A stretch of DNA of 64,000 bases. It comes from Lineus longissimus. Its lineage: Eukaryota; Nemertea; Pilidiophora; Heteronemertea; Lineidae. Location of the stretch: NCBI RefSeq assembly GCF_910592395.1, contig NC_088310.1, forward strand, positions 27,731,491 to 27,795,490, read 5' to 3'. The position numbers and the translations under genes are program-made. This document shows, piece by piece, positions 23,700-38,600 of this stretch (the first letter of the stretch is position 1; each line of letters begins with the position of its first letter). The notes under the pieces are model-generated. The model saw only the letters and a program-made list of their open reading frames with translations. It was not told the DNA's origin and made no database searches.

Positions 23700-26600
23700 A
23701 ACGAGGATGGGAGTAGATAATTGTCCGCAACCTCTTCACAACCTGATGAACCTCAACAATTATGACTCTTGTCGTAAGACCTATTTAAAAAAAGACAAGA
23801 CCCTGATTAAGCTATGTGTCCAGAGAAAAGTGCCAGAGACATTGTCACCACCAGAAAATCAGCATGGATATACTTTCTCAGCTAGACAATTTCCACCTCT
23901 CAAACTGTAAAACATATCGCACTGTTACGGGACAACCCAGAGACCTCTATGCAGATCTGCAGTTCACCTTTAGACCGGCAGAATACTAACGAAAGTATGG
24001 TAAATGACATCCTGTCAAACACAGTGTCACAACCAAACATAGTGGATTTATAAATTAGCTTTTTCACTGGTGAGATAACAAGAAATCCACCAGTGGTATT
24101 CTCACATTGGCCAGCGTCACAACTTCGGCAGACATGACGCAGTGCAAGTCTTGTGTGTCAAGATGTTCAGCAAGTGCTCGTAACACTTTTATCCGTCAGA
24201 TGTCCTCGTAGTCGTTCGCACGCGCCACGCTTCTGACGTCACTCATTAGCATATTTCCAACATGTGGTACCAAAATATGGTACGGTCGACAACTCAGGGT
24301 ATGATTTAGCCAGCATTCGACGGTCCGAGGATTCTAATCAATGGTAAATATTTCTACATAGATCCCTGATCAATGGTTTATGTTTGGTTGCTTCAAAATT
24401 GTATGTATGTCCAACTAAACCTGGTATTTGAAGCCGGTTTGATTGTCGTTGGATCCGTTTTGGAAAAGGGGCTTGGCACTGTCACTGTGTACGTGTGTGG
24501 TTTGTAGTGCAAATGTACAGTGTACATTTTTCTATTGTATTGCGTGTGTACACGGTCACGGTGTTACTGCATGAATGTCACTGATGATGTATCACTATAT
24601 CAAATATAGGGAAGGAATTACTTTTTTGTGTAATAATTGTTGTTTTTGCCATGTTATTGTCATCATCAGTAGTTGATATCATTGCCTATACTTTTTTACT
24701 ACAAAAGTGACTGATACTAGTGATAGTGAGTCAACGTCAAGTGACTTGCTCTCTTCTCTTGCTGCCTCCCCGGCCCCGACCCCTGGTAATGTGGCATGGA
24801 TGGCCCTGGCCCTTTTTGCATACGCCATGGCTACGCATTGGCATTGCCATACATTGTGCAATTTTGTTGCGCCACTTTGTGAGGAAAATTGTGCGTAATA
24901 TTGCCACTTTTTAAAAGGAATTAACTGGCGAAATATCGCACTGACAAAGTAGCAATACATTATATATTGCGAAACGGTAATTTCTTTACTTTGAATTTGC
25001 CTCGTTTCCAGCAGATGACCACCTCTTTTGGTGTTTGTGCATCGGCTGAACTTCACTGATTTGCTTGGTGATCAGCTGGCCTCTGATTTCAACGTCACAA
25101 CTGATGTAATATCAGAAATATTAAACTACAGTAGAACCTCTCTATTAAGGACACCATGGGACTGACAAGTGCTGTCCTTAATAGAGTGGTGTCCTGATTA
25201 GCGAGGTGAATTTGAATCAACTTGGGGCCAAAACTGGTGTCCTTAATAGAGAGGTTGTCCTTAATAGGGAGGTGTCCGCTAAGAGAGGTTCTACTTATAA
25301 GGCCGATCCGATGAGTCGGCCATTTGGTTCCCGTCAACTATACTCAAAAACTAGGGGTGCCAATCAGGATCTGCATAGGTCTCCCTTCAAATTCATGGTT
25401 GCTACCTGGAATTACATGTACATATATCTACTCTAGTCTAAAGTCATTGTTGGCTGTTGCTTCTTCTTGTGCTAAAAGTTTACACATGGTCAACAGACCT
25501 CTGGTCTTTGTTTGCAATAAGGTCAGACCATTGAAAGATTGTGCGCTTGGTCATTATCATCTTCCCAATATTTGGTATTGAATATAAGTGAAGAAAGGAG
25601 CACGTGGGGGAACTGCTTGAGGAAGCCCTGTCCACAAAAGAAAATGTTTCAATCATTACCATATCAATGGGGAGGAAGTTGGCAAATTTGCTGCTGAATC
25701 TTTGGCAGCTGGTCGTCTTTGTTGATATCTTGTTCCCTTGGCTGGTTTGACACATCCAAAGGAATGAGGTAGATGACTGAAAGGATGGGGCCAGGGCAAG
25801 GTTTATTGGTGCTTTTGTTGTTTTCTTGGACATTGAAGTTTATGCTAAGTTAGAAAGAGGCCTCCATCTTGGCTTGAAAAGAACGTCTGGCTGAGAAACA
25901 GACTATTTTTATTTTTGTCTCTGATGATTCTCTTTATCAAAGACGTATCATAGTCTCAACTTGGGTGATCAAAGTTGAAATGTTCTCATCGGCTTCAGCC
26001 TAAGAGCTGCCCTTTGAGAATGGTCATCCATAGATTACTTTAGTTTATCACACACCATGTCTTTGGGGAAGAGCAAAATGTTCTGGATACAAACATACAC
26101 ATGGATCATTACCTACTTTGTCCACAAAAACTCCACCATTTAACCTAATCTGTATTGTTAACTAGGTATAAAGTCTATCACCTTGTTGCAAAGCTCCACA
26201 ATCCAATTTGCCAATAGGATCTACATGTTATAATACTTCCCAGTTATTCTTTTTGACTGTTTTGAATATACAGAGATTAGGCTTGTATGCATCAAGTCTG
26301 TTGGTTTTGTATTTCCTTAGTGAATATTCGATCAATGTAGGCCTGTGTAATGTTGGTGTGTGATTGTTTATTCAGTGTGGGTGTCTTGTTGTTATTGTTA
26401 GCAACCCTTCAATGACATTAATTCAAAGTATGACCATCTTGAGGCCAGATGGAGGATTGCAAAATCTTGTTTGGTTCAGTTAAACCATGGAAACTGAGAA
26501 AAATCACCTCTTGTTTTGAGCATGCGGTACATCATGCGGAGCATGAGGTACATTGTCACCAAGCTACTTGATGGCTTGATTTAACAGCAAGCTCATATTG

Positions 26601-29600
26601 TAGTCGGAACTGAGAGAGTTGTGTCTTTCTCAGCAACCAAGTTCAAACTCACTGGATTGCACAGCCAGGCTTCCAATTGGAAATGATGATTTTTTCACGA
26701 ATACATGTAGCAGCAGACACTACCCACATAATACTGAACAATGATGAATGATGTCTGCAAAATATGCAATCTGCTGCATAAATTGTAGTTGACTAATAAT
26801 AGCCAGTGTAATTCATACTTCCGACTAGAAAGTTGGGCTTATTTTCAACACCACCTGGCATACTCAAGTCTAGGCTATGGCAGTGCCTACTGAGTACATC
26901 AGTGTATTATGCATTGATACAGAGGGATACAACATAGACCTTTGTGTGTTGCAAAGTACATGTAGTAGGCCTAATATCCTGAAAGCTCCATGATGAGCTG
27001 ACACCATAACTTCTGATCGGTATTACAAGCCCCAATATATTCCTTGTCAGGTATTCAGGTGGTGAGACATTGTGAGAGCATGATATCTATATTGACCTGG
27101 TCATCAAACACCCAAAGACTAGCCTACGTCCAGTCCTTGGATTCAATCTGCTTATCTCCAACTGTATACCACATACAGAATGTCTAGAAGTATTATAACA
27201 TTCAAGCTTGTTCATGTTAGCATTGTATGTGGTCAATTGGGCTATAAACACACTTGTAATAAACATATCTTCAAACTTTGTCAGACAGAGATCTTTCACC
27301 TTGGTGGCAAGGTTACGTACTGTACTGAGTTCAGTTTCAAGCCATTCACTCTCTGTTGACGATGATTTCATATCATGGAAGTGATAAGCGTGTGATAGCT
27401 CACGTTTCAGCCTTCATGAGCATGCAGAAATGGTGGTCTTCTCTTTATAGGAACATGTTGAGCCTGTGATATCGACAGGAGACTGTATGTGTATTTGTAC
27501 ACTTCACTCGCTATCACAGCTGTGCACATCTCTGTGCAGTTCGAGAGAATGTTCAGCCCGAAATAGATGGCACTCCCAGGTTAAGGGTTCTTCACCTGAT
27601 TAATCTAAAGTGCCCTGCCTACTTTCACTGGAATTTGGTGGCAGCGTCCATGCTCAAGATCCTCGAGTCTATGGTGGCACTCCTTTATTGAGAAAAAAGT
27701 GTTTTTGATAAGTTAGTAGGCGCAGGCGTAGTAGCCTGTTGCCATGCAGGCCACTGAGTACCCAGGCCTTATAGTAGGCCTGCTGCCTTGCACAGTCGGG
27801 AACCTGGAAAGTGGAGGTGACCTCCGGCAGAGGGATTGCATGGTCCTGGTCACCGTAATCTGACCTTGCCAGGCATGCCAAGTCACTCTTCCCATTATGA
27901 ATGATATTGGTCCCCTCCATCCTCACATTACCCGTTTGGGTTCTCACTTGTGGTTTGATGGACACATCATTCATATCTAGCTTCAGGAACATGCAATGTG
28001 ACCATAACCTAATAGCCATAATTTGACAATTGGAGTGAATTTGGCAATTTTATCCCATGTCATCTTTTGTTAGGCACTTCCCTTCTCAATTACCATTCTT
28101 TAGTTATTTATGTTGTATTGTTGTGTTGAGTGCAGTCATGCAAGGCCCTTGTGATCAAAGGTTTCAAGGTGGAGCAGTATACATGATCTGCCCCTTATTT
28201 TGTAAGCAATTGACAGTCAAAGGGCGGTCCTATGATGGGCTTTTATCAATACATCAGCATAGTATTTCTTACAAGAAACTTCTTTTTGACATGGCAGTGG
28301 CTGCATGATTTAGCATTTTTACGTTTCAGGGCAAGTTGCGATAACGATCATAAAATCTCATAATGAAAACACTGAAAAAGTGAATTACAATCGATACTGC
28401 GCTGGCTTGCCTCGAGCTAAAAAGCCCTGGGTTTGGTGGTTCACAATGAAGAATCAAAGCGGCAAGGAGAAAAACTATACAATATTATACAATGATACTG
28501 GCAGAAGTACTTCTTTCTGTCGACTATTCTGTGGTGATTCTATTGAAATATCGGGTACACAACTGTATGATATGACAATATAGTAATTGTGGTATGATCA
28601 AAAGACACCTCATTGTTGATATGGTCTACATGAGTCGCCTTTCCTGCAGTGAAACATTGAACTTGGAAACGAGAATTGAACTGAATAACACGTACATGAG
28701 ATGTGTAGGTTTGGATCATTGATTTGATTGGACTGGCCCTGCCTTCGTTGGTGAACCCTGATAAACAAAAGGTAAGCGTAATTGCTAAGGCAAGAGGGGG
28801 GTTGAAGAGTTTCTTGGACTTGAAAAAAACATCCCGGTGTGGGTGCTTTTTCTGTATGATAGGCTGTGTTGTGTTGTGTTTTGGTTTTACCAACACGAAG
28901 TACTCAATGGGTCTTTTACTTTCTCTGGTTGTATGGGTCAAAAAATATTGATCTAACCAAAAACCATGCTGTAGTTCCCTATGTTAGCATTCGGCACTGC
29001 TAAAGAAGGCTACAATAAAGCGCGACAACCATGTGGTATCTTTCACACGTTTTTGTGTAGAATTGGAATTACATTTAGGGGCTTTCTTTGGCTTGACTGC
29101 CCACTGCTAACTCAAACATTTGTCAGACGCTGATAGGAAATTATTTATCCTTGTGTGGTTGTGCGTGATTTGAAAGACTTAAAAAAAGTTGACCAGTGAT
29201 CGCATTATCAAATGCAAGCTTATCCACTTTTACTCATTCCCATTTAAAGAGGGGTGTTTCAAAATAGCAAATCACATTAGACTTCAATGTTGTTTGAAGT
29301 ATTGCCCTTGTCTCAGACACGAAACAGCGGGAGGGTTGAACTATTCACACAAACCCTTTGTAAAGCTTCGTAGGTTTGTCCTACATATTCAGTCCATCCT
29401 TGCAGGGTTTGTGTGTTGGTTTGGTGAGGCAAATTCAAAACCACCTCCAGTTCGGTATCAGTTTCTAAAAAAATAACATTCCTTGTTTTCATCGCCATGG
29501 GAACATGGCATGGTAAAGGGCGTTAAAATCAGAGGTTCTGCTACTTCTCAAATCGAATCCAATGTTTCCTGTTGGAGTTACACTGGTTGCGTACTAATAG

Positions 29601-32356
29601 AATATTCCTCGTTAGTCTCTATGGAAATAACCTATAAACCTGAGGAAGAGCGTTGGCTAGCTGATGGGTAGACAGTCCGTGAGGTGTAAAATACAAGCTC
29701 ACCAACTTGATTGCCTTGGTGAAATGGTCTTGTGTTTGGATGTGGTGGGAGTTGTTCACAGTTGATCGGAGCAGACGACATGGTTTGAATAAAAAGAAGG
29801 CATCACAATAGAAGGCTGACCTGTTGTGATTAGCTTTGTAGAAACACATTCCCAGCCATATTCGATCTGAACTCTTCTGATGGATTTTAAGGTAAAATTT
29901 CCTCTTTCCAACATTGATAGTAAGTTGATATCCTGTGTAGTAAGTATTTCCCTGGAAATGATTCGAAGAAACGTCTGTATTTCCTGATCATATTGGATCT
30001 GAACTCTCTTAGAATTTATGCTATTGTGTCGTATTTGATTTGATTGATTTGGTGATTTTGAAGTAAAAAAAATCATCTTTCTCCCCTTATGATCTATCAC
30101 GGTTACTGTTAGCCTTTATCTTCACACATTCAGGACATTCTGGAGGCTGTGTACTGCTATGGAATCTTGCAGCAGTTGAAGGTTTATTTGGGACCTTCCC
30201 CTTCTCATCCCTTTCCTATTCAGATGACTTTTCATGGTAATTTTCCCGCTTCTTCCTCATTGTGCCTGGTCAATTCTGTAATTCTTTCCTATCTCATTGT
30301 GGCACATCTTTTTGAAACCTCTGCATTCACTCGGTGTAGTTAAATCAGCCAGTGTTCTTTGATGACCAGGGTCAGTCTTGAATTAGATTGAAAGTTAGGT
30401 AATCTTTGTGGTGAGTGATTGGTCAAGATTTACCTTCTCCATCCCTCTCTTATGGCAAAAAAACTGTGATGATGTCTTTTCTTCTGAATGTCTGGTTGAA
30501 ATTGGTGTTGTGACTTCCCTGTCCAGGTTGGTAGATATACCCCCTTTGAGCATTTTGAATCAGCGCTGCGGTCAGCAAAAGCTCAAACTAAATTCCTGGA
30601 CGCAGATCTGGAAATTTTGTACTGACTTCTGCAGACTGTCGTTGTGTTGATTCAAATTACTCGAGGAGTGCTGTAGGTAAGTGAGTTTCCTTCATGACTG
30701 TACTGCTGCCGTTCTCAGCAAGCTGGATGTAGGCCTATTCTTATCTTGCTTCCAATGAATTTGCATTCTTTCCCCATCTTGTCAGTGTTGCTAAGGAGAT
30801 ACCAGTGACTCTCCATACCTACTATGTGTAACTACGGTTACAATGTTGGTCTATAGGCCTAAAGAGAAACATTCTTATTGTCAGCACACACTTGCAGTAC
30901 TGCTGCACTACAATGACTACAGTGTGCTTCCTGGTACGTTCGGTAATGTCGAATTCCCATTGACCCTATTTAAGTTGCTTGCAGACTTTACCCCACCATG
31001 CCACTGGTACATGTATATTGCAGCCTATGTTGTGCATGTTGTGATGGATTCAAAAGAACTGGCCTTCGTGACCTGAAGGCCTACCTGTAGCCTAGATACA
31101 TAGCTTCAGCAGTGAGCTTGATGTAGGCCTGTGTTGTAGCTTGCTGCGCCTAGGGTCCTGGATAGGAATGGGAAAACAATCAGTGTACTCGATAGTATTT
31201 AGCACGAGTAGTGAGCAGGCCCCACAGCATGCGTCTAGAGGTTCAAACCTCTGGTAAGACCAAATGCATGAACAATTCCTATTGAAACATTTTTTGAGCC
31301 TTATTTTCAACAACCTTGTCCATGTTTTCAAGTAGAATCCAATAAATCATGATCGAATCAATAACGTTGCTCTTTGATGATTTGCAAAGCTAACACTGAT
31401 CATGTTGGTATACCAGGATATACCACAGATAATACTTCATATCAACAAATTGATGTGCGCAATAAAATTGAGTTGTTATTTTTCTGTTGCTGCCCTCCAG
31501 GCTTGCTGAATAATTGGCAACAGCATCGATTCTCAACATTTATCGGTAGTCACGAATGTGAGTTTGTGGCTTCTCAGTTTTTTTATCGTCTTGGTCGTAT
31601 TACAATCTACGTCCCGTGTGGTACTCGACCAGTCATGAGGAGGTCAAACCCGGCTTATGGTCTGATAGTTTGGAAGAAAACTTAATAGGCGAAAAAGCAT
31701 AATTAGTCCGGTTCAAATTCTGATCCAGTCATTATAAACACCACTTCAGTCATATTCTGTCCTACAGTTCAGGTCCATAAATGGTATTGGTGCATGTGTA
31801 CTGTTATGCTTAATCATGGCATGTGTGACCTAAAGACGTGAATCAGATGTGGGGGACATTATTGCTGGGGGTGCATTGTGTTACTGATAGGTCTGACGTC
31901 ATCATCAGCTGAATGTCCAGTAGGAGTCAATCACTTCTCAATCATGGAGGACAGGTGATGAAGAGATAGCATTATTGATCGGGGATACCCTCAGATCAGT
32001 TGCTAAGTGTTTTCATGTCCTCGTGCACAATACATGTACAGTCTGGCAAATTACAATGAAAATATGTAGGCCTGTGTTATTGTTAGCTCAGTTGGCCTGA
32101 GTGGATAACTTCATTGGCCTACAATCACGAAATTGTTAGGAAAACAAGAGTTACAGTGGGGGTCGGTGGTTATGATGACTCCCTCATCCAGAATTTGGTT
32201 TCAGTGGTCTCTTCACAGTCCTTACTAGAAGTTCATTTGGGCAAACAGATCACAACCCTGTGCGCAGTTGCAGCTATTGGGAAATATTCTAAGAAGAGGT
32301 GATAATTTCGTGTGCTTTGTGCTTAATTGACCTTTGTTTGCCGTTTTCTTTTGCAG
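23700..32356. other. region with no recognised gene, upstream of SAMD4
   Basis: No exon with family similarity was found on either strand. It presumably contains the SAMD4 promoter and 5' non-coding exon(s), or they lie further upstream. A TIR element sits at 25129-25296. At about 32080 a TAGCTCAGTTGGCCTGAGTGG stretch looks like a tRNA A box, without a B box. Confidence 0.5.
25129..25296. mobile_element. short TIR element with pogo/Tigger-like ends
   Basis: CAGTAGAACCTCTCTATTAA at the left is mirrored by AAGAGAGGTTCTACT at the right, and TA flanks both ends. Internally (T)GTCCTTAATAGAG recurs in several orientations. The CAGTAGAACC terminus suggests a pogo/Tigger-type MITE; class assignment is inferred. 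Confidence 0.65.
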
Positions 32357-32628
32357 GAGTGTGCACCTGTTCCAGACACATTCCAGTAGATGAGGCGCTC
32401 TAATGGTTTCTGAGTGTATTATGAAGTCAACGTACATGTTTCGCGATCAAGTCAACTCACTGTCGAGTTGGTTCCAGTCATGGAACCAATGCGAGCAGAC
32501 GGTAGCCCTGTGTTCATTGCTCAAGAAGATCAACCCTGCTCAGGCCAAGTTCTTGCTCCAGGTTCTGGAGCAAAGTCTGGTCGGATGTACGGAAATTCAG
32601 CAACAGGAGGAACAGGCAAATAGTCCAG
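32357..32628 (+). CDS. SAMD4: SAMD4 first coding exon (5' UTR plus start)
   Basis: The sequence TTTTCTTTTGCAG|GAG marks an acceptor at 32356, so this exon starts with 46 nt of 5' UTR spliced from an unseen upstream exon. In-frame TGA at 32391 precedes three in-frame ATGs: 32403, 32421 (A at -3) and 32436 (aligned with the family start MFRDQV). They give 678, 672 or 667 aa. Donor CCAG|GTGAGT. Confidence 0.92.
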
Positions 32629-35600
32629 GTGAGTGAGGTTTCGAAAATCTTTCAGAGAGGGCTCAGGGCATCTCAATACTTGCAGATGGAGGTAATGTGA
32701 TTGCATCTATCTAGTGGCAGATGTCATGCCATAATGTTATCTCTGTCACTCAGTGTCAGTGTCGGTGATAGTGTACCATGGCTTTGACATCACCACATAC
32801 CACCACTTGGTCTTGGTGAAGCAGGATGGTGTGTTAATTCACTCAGAGCCTTGTGTAGTGCGTGCAGTGAGAAGAACACTGAGATTTCAACCAGCAATAG
32901 ATTCAATGGACAGCATGGGTTTTGAATCTGTGTGTTCAGGCTAAACATGATGTGAGAATCCTTCAGCACCTCTTCAGACCCTTTCATCCCTTTTCTTTGC
33001 TAATACCCCGTGGCATTATCTCCTCTCATTGTCCCAGCTCCACATGTTGGTCATCCATAGTGAATACCCACCCAGGACAATCTGACCAGGAGAAGTGACC
33101 ATTTTTAGATCAGCCGTTGTTGAAAAAATACACTCGAGGGCTTCAGTTCTGTTGCTGTTTGGTAATTCTATTACAGAGTGACTCATGTGAATGGTGGCCA
33201 TTGTAGTTTGGCTGCCTTGAGTAGACAATCAAAGATTGTGATGTTATTCAGTTGGTGTCCTCTTCTGGGGGTTATGCAATGTCCTACAGGACACTCCAAA
33301 TTATCCAAATAATGACCCATACCTTTCCTTCATGAAGATAACCAATGAATGAAGAGCTGTGTTTGAGAAAAATCCTTTTCAACAGTTTATATGGCCAGTG
33401 TGTAGCAAAACTTGGGATACATACAGTGACAAAAATTAACCCTTTTAGATATTTTAAAATGCTTTTTCGTTGTTTTCTTCGCTCTTTATCAAATGTAGTC
33501 TGTTGTTTCCCACTTTCCCAATAATATTGACGCATCCATATTTTTCAAACTAAGAACTCCAACATCAGCAGTTTATTCAATAAACTGCTGACAACATGTA
33601 TCGTTGACAATGATGCCATGATTTCACCCTGGCAACAAGGTCATAACTAAACTTGGTACATCATAGTTCATATATTTTCTGGATTTGTTGCCGGAGGCAA
33701 TTGGTGTTTTGCATGGATCTGTAAATATCTGTTCTTAGTGCTGAAGCCTGGCTTAGCCTGAAGGCTTTGTGACAAACCAAAATAGCCTGTGGGGAGGAAG
33801 TGTCCGATGACAGGTTGAGTTAGAAGGGGTCTCTGATTCTATTCTGTGTGTCTAGGAATACGAGATAGTGTAAAGAGTAGTCCCTTCGTTATCCATAGTG
33901 GCAGCAGTGTATTGCCGGGTCACACACTACTGATGGTAGGAATCAGTGTGTCCATTGTTGTCAGGCCATTCATGTATCAGAAGCTCATTGCAACACATTA
34001 TGTCACCCAGCTTAAAAAGTAAGATGGTTTTGTTTTGCTGAAAGGGAAACATAGTGATGTGAATGTTTGCCATTCAATCTTTAATCACTCATTCCTTTCA
34101 TAAACTAAACTCTCAATTGGCTTCAGTTATTCTTTGATTGTATAAACAGATTTCCTGTTTTAAATTGGATTGGGAGTGTCACCTCCTGGGCAGTCTTCCA
34201 TGGTCCAGAGACCATGGTCATGTGCTCTCACTGCCATAACTGCTCTTCCCTGGGGAAGGAGTGTCACCACCTGGGCAGTCTTCCATGGTCCAGAGAGCAT
34301 GGTCATGTGCTCTCACTGCCATAACTGCTCTTCCCTGGGGAATACCTGATGTGTGCTTTCTTGTGAAACATATCTGGCCAGGATGTCCTTGTTGCTCTTC
34401 ATGGTCAAGTGTCGACTTATTTCGCCTGATTACTTTTGTCCTCAATCAAAATGTTAGTGCTGTCAATAGCCAGTCAAAACTGGTGCTGATAGGCCTATGA
34501 CCAAGTTCCTCTTTCTGATCACATGCTTCTGACTGTTGGACTGGCTTGAGATGGTCAACTTGCTGTCAATATCATTGGGTTTTCCAATTACTCCACTCAG
34601 CCATCTTCCCTGTCAGGTGACTTCATCATGTGATTGAACAGTGAATGTAAAAGTAGTATTTTGTCTCTACTTGTGTATGGTCTACTGACCTTCTCTTTGC
34701 TGCCTGTATCTGTGCATCCTGACAATATCAGGCCATTTCACTCGATACATACATACTTACTCCCTTGGAGAAGTCGTGTTGTAGGCCCTGTTTGCAAAAG
34801 GATGGTATCTGTATTGAAACAAGGCCTGTGTATAATGGATAGCATATCAATGACCACACAGTGGTGGCCCTCCAGACATGCCAAAGCCAAAATAAACCCA
34901 AGAAAATGCACAATGACGTTCCTTCAAGTGTATAGCAATTTATAGTATGCACCAATATATAACCTATTTCATAGTGTTGGAAATCAAGAAAAATGTGTCC
35001 TCAAATTGTGTTTCATCACGTTTCTATTACTTTTCTATTACTTTTCTATACACCTAAAGCTTATAGCCTGTGTAGGTTGTTATGGTCATTATGACAATGA
35101 AAGTCTGTTGACTTTGTATGCCTTTTTTGTAGGCTTCAATTGAGGTCTATGATATTTATAGACCCAGATGGTCTCAAGATATCACTATCAGTAATATTTG
35201 CGTGGGCTTGTAACATTCAGACTTGATCAATGGCGTTTTAGGGTGGCATTAATCAATTTATGTTGTCAATGCCCTTTGTTATAATTATCAGGCTGTTTGA
35301 TTTGGCATTTCTCACCAGGAAGATAAACATGGGATCGTTGACATTATTTACTGGTCATATCTTTGTGGTGGTCATCTTATGTCTGTCACGTATTACAACT
35401 GTCTCTCTGAAAAAAAAAGTTTGAAATTGCCCAATTTTGTACCAGAGCCAACAGAGGGTTGACCCAATGAGACGATTATTGTGCAAGTTCGAATCATTGG
35501 GTAACATCTATTTGGCAGTGAGTCAAAGATATTCAAATTCTACACAAGAAGATGTACTTCAGAATAGTCTGGCAGAATGATTCATGATTGATAAAAAAAT

Positions 35601-38600
35601 ATGATAACAACGATGACAAACAAGTCTTGGCCTATCACTCGGCACTCTTGTCTCTTCCATCCCATATCTCTGTTTTATAGAGGACACCAGTCATAGACAC
35701 TGAGGCAATCCTATATAGGATGTTATACAGAATAGACCCCTGTCGAGATTCAGGATGGGCCCCTTTTGGGACAAGTCCCCCTCTTCCCCTCTTTGGTGTA
35801 GATGACCCATGATGTGTTTTTGACTGAAGAATGAGATATCAGTCATTGGCTGGTGTTGACGTCAGCTTTTTGAGTCTGGTTATTTTGGCTGACTACCACC
35901 CAAGGTACATGGTATTGGTAAGGCCTTTGTGCTGTGATCAATACCAGCAGGATATTAGCGGTTGAGTGGTTTGTTTTGCCGTTTCGTGAATTAGGTCACT
36001 GATTTATTCATGGTGCTCGGGGTTCTTCACTCGGGATTGCTTGCAGGCTTCACTCACATTCACATGGGCTTTGGCGCTGATATCGAGAGAAAATGACCTG
36101 TTTGATTCCCATGCAATTTATCAATCAAAGTATAAATAATGATAGTTCATTTTTAATAGCGGAAATAATGGTTGCAATAATTGATGAATTAAGGTTCATT
36201 CCGCTCGACTTTGACATGAAGTCTAATGGAAACACTGTGTAAACACAGCCGGAGTGTTTCTGCTATGTTGGGTTGAAATCAACCTTGGGTACTGAAGTGG
36301 AGGTATTGGTTGTCTCACCCAACAATGCCACAAGGTGGGGCTAAAATAGGCCACAAGGCCAGGATGGCGGATTTTTCTGGAATAACAGTATCTGCACCTG
36401 AAGGCTCTTGACATGACGTTGAAATTGAGTGATGGTGTCTTCAGTGACCACTGGTTGGTTCAGCCATCCTGATGTTCTCAGCTCTCATCTGTTGGCAGCG
36501 TTCATCATTGAATGATTGTCATGACTAAACCTTTGTAATCATCTCATCTGACTCATGTTCTGGCTGCAGGCAAGATCTTCATGGATGGCGGCGGACAAAC
36601 ATTTGTTGATTGCAGCACAGAGAAAAAACAGTTCATGATTTTGCAAACCATTTGGCAATTACGTTGAGGTTCAAATTCTGGGTTAAGATTTGGACAGCTG
36701 AACCTATGAAGCAGTTTGCAATAGCACGTTGGACGCTGTTGCCGTGAAAATGATTTAAGATGCTCAACCTTTGAGGTTTGCACCTTGCATGACTCTGTTT
36801 CCCTACTTTGATCTGTTTCAACAGTCGTTGTATGTAAATAATGCCTCCGCCATATCAGTAATTGTGAATTCTTCCAACATACCACAGAGTCCTTGATTAG
36901 GGTGCTTGCTCTAAATTCCATCCTTGGGCTTCTATATACAGAGAGCAATACCTACATGAATATATACCAGCAATCTCCTCCATTGACAGTATGTCTTCAG
37001 GAGAAACGATTGCAAGATGTTCTTCTTGGCGATGAAAACAAAATGAAAGGTTTGGGGGCCCAGGGTAGCATTTTCAGGCCTAATACATGTATCGCAGCAA
37101 TCACAAGATGATAAAAATATAAGTATGGTCTCATTTCTGTACTGGTCTCATACATATCATTCTAAATTATTAAAAGACTGCACTGGATTTTTGAATCGGC
37201 TATCCTACGATCTTCTGTGTCGTGTGCCGCTGAGCTCTGATAATCCAAGGTTTATGGATTATATGTCTTACTCTTAAATTGTAAAATACGGTATTAGAAG
37301 TCCCAATGGTGGGGCTGTTTAACATGATTTATTATGTTAACTGTCACCCAAGGCATTTGGATTATATTGACATGATCCAATTTGCCAAATAGTATTGCTT
37401 CCAAGGCCTTTGGCAGGGCAGTGGGGTGTCCTGACAGTCAAGTCCTGCACTTAGACCATGGGTTTACTGCTGGCCAGATGCCATAGTGTGACCATGCATT
37501 CATTATTGGCAGCTTTTCTCAAAAAAACAATACTTATACAATTCCATGGAGCTCGGTGAGTCATGACTTAAAATACGATGCTTTCATAAACAGAATAAAA
37601 CATAACGAGTATGTCGCGTCATATTTCATCAGAAATCTGCTACGTCAAATCACTATAGTTGCCGCGAGCAGGTGTAATGGAAACAGTATAATTGGTCGAT
37701 TGAAATTGAACCTCTTCATATAATACGAAACGCAGAAAACGATAACGTGTGCAACTGGTCCGACGCAACGACTTTGATGTCAGAATCCCGTCTCATGCAC
37801 AGTGTTATAGTTACCTTAATACATTGTGTTATCACTCCAGGCAAACTTATTTACATCGTTTCCATGGTAACCTGTGCAGTTGGTGTTTTGAGGTGTACTT
37901 TTGGAGTCCTGGCTGGTTCAGCATGAAAACGTCAACACCATCTTCATCCAGGCATCTGGTGGGGTTTTTAAAAATGGTTTGTGTCTATTGGTTCTGTGAG
38001 CTATTTTTGTGTGCAGTGGGACTGGGAATATGACTTGTGAAGGTGACTCTGTTGTTGATATTGAAGATGGCCTTTTACCAGGGTTATTGATGGAGGACTG
38101 GATTTGGATCAGATTTACCTGGGTTTGCAGAGATTCTCGGTCATTCAGACAGAGGAAAGAGCAACTTTTACAGAGAAGAGAGAAGACAGTGCGTGGTCAA
38201 GATGTGCTGAGTGAACAATGGCACTCCTTTAGTCTGTTTTGTTTGAAATGACATTCGGCAATGTCTCTCCCTGTTCTGTTTGTGTTGAAAGACTAAATAG
38301 CCTTCCATGCCAGTTCTATAGTTATTTTTATGATGTGGTAACCATGCTAGCGTAAAGTGCCTTGTTGAAGAGGGTTCTTGCTACATGTAGGTCACCCTTG
38401 GGCAGATTCGTGTGTTCCAGTGTGGAATTCTGGTTTCTCTCAGGATGTTGCTTGACCCCATGTTGGGAAATGTCCCACAGAAAGCCACCGTTTTTGCATG
38501 GGACTCCACTGCAGTTCTAACCCTGAGGCACAAACTAAACTGTTGAAATTGTTGAGAGTCTGTATTCAGGAAGAAAGCAACGGTATCAAGTCATGCGAAA

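Noticed and set aside
24679-25056. 125-codon minus-strand ORF
   Set aside because: No similarity to a known family; composition looks random.
28540-28941. 133-codon minus-strand ORF
   Set aside because: No domain, no partner exons, and a competing plus-strand ORF over the same bases.
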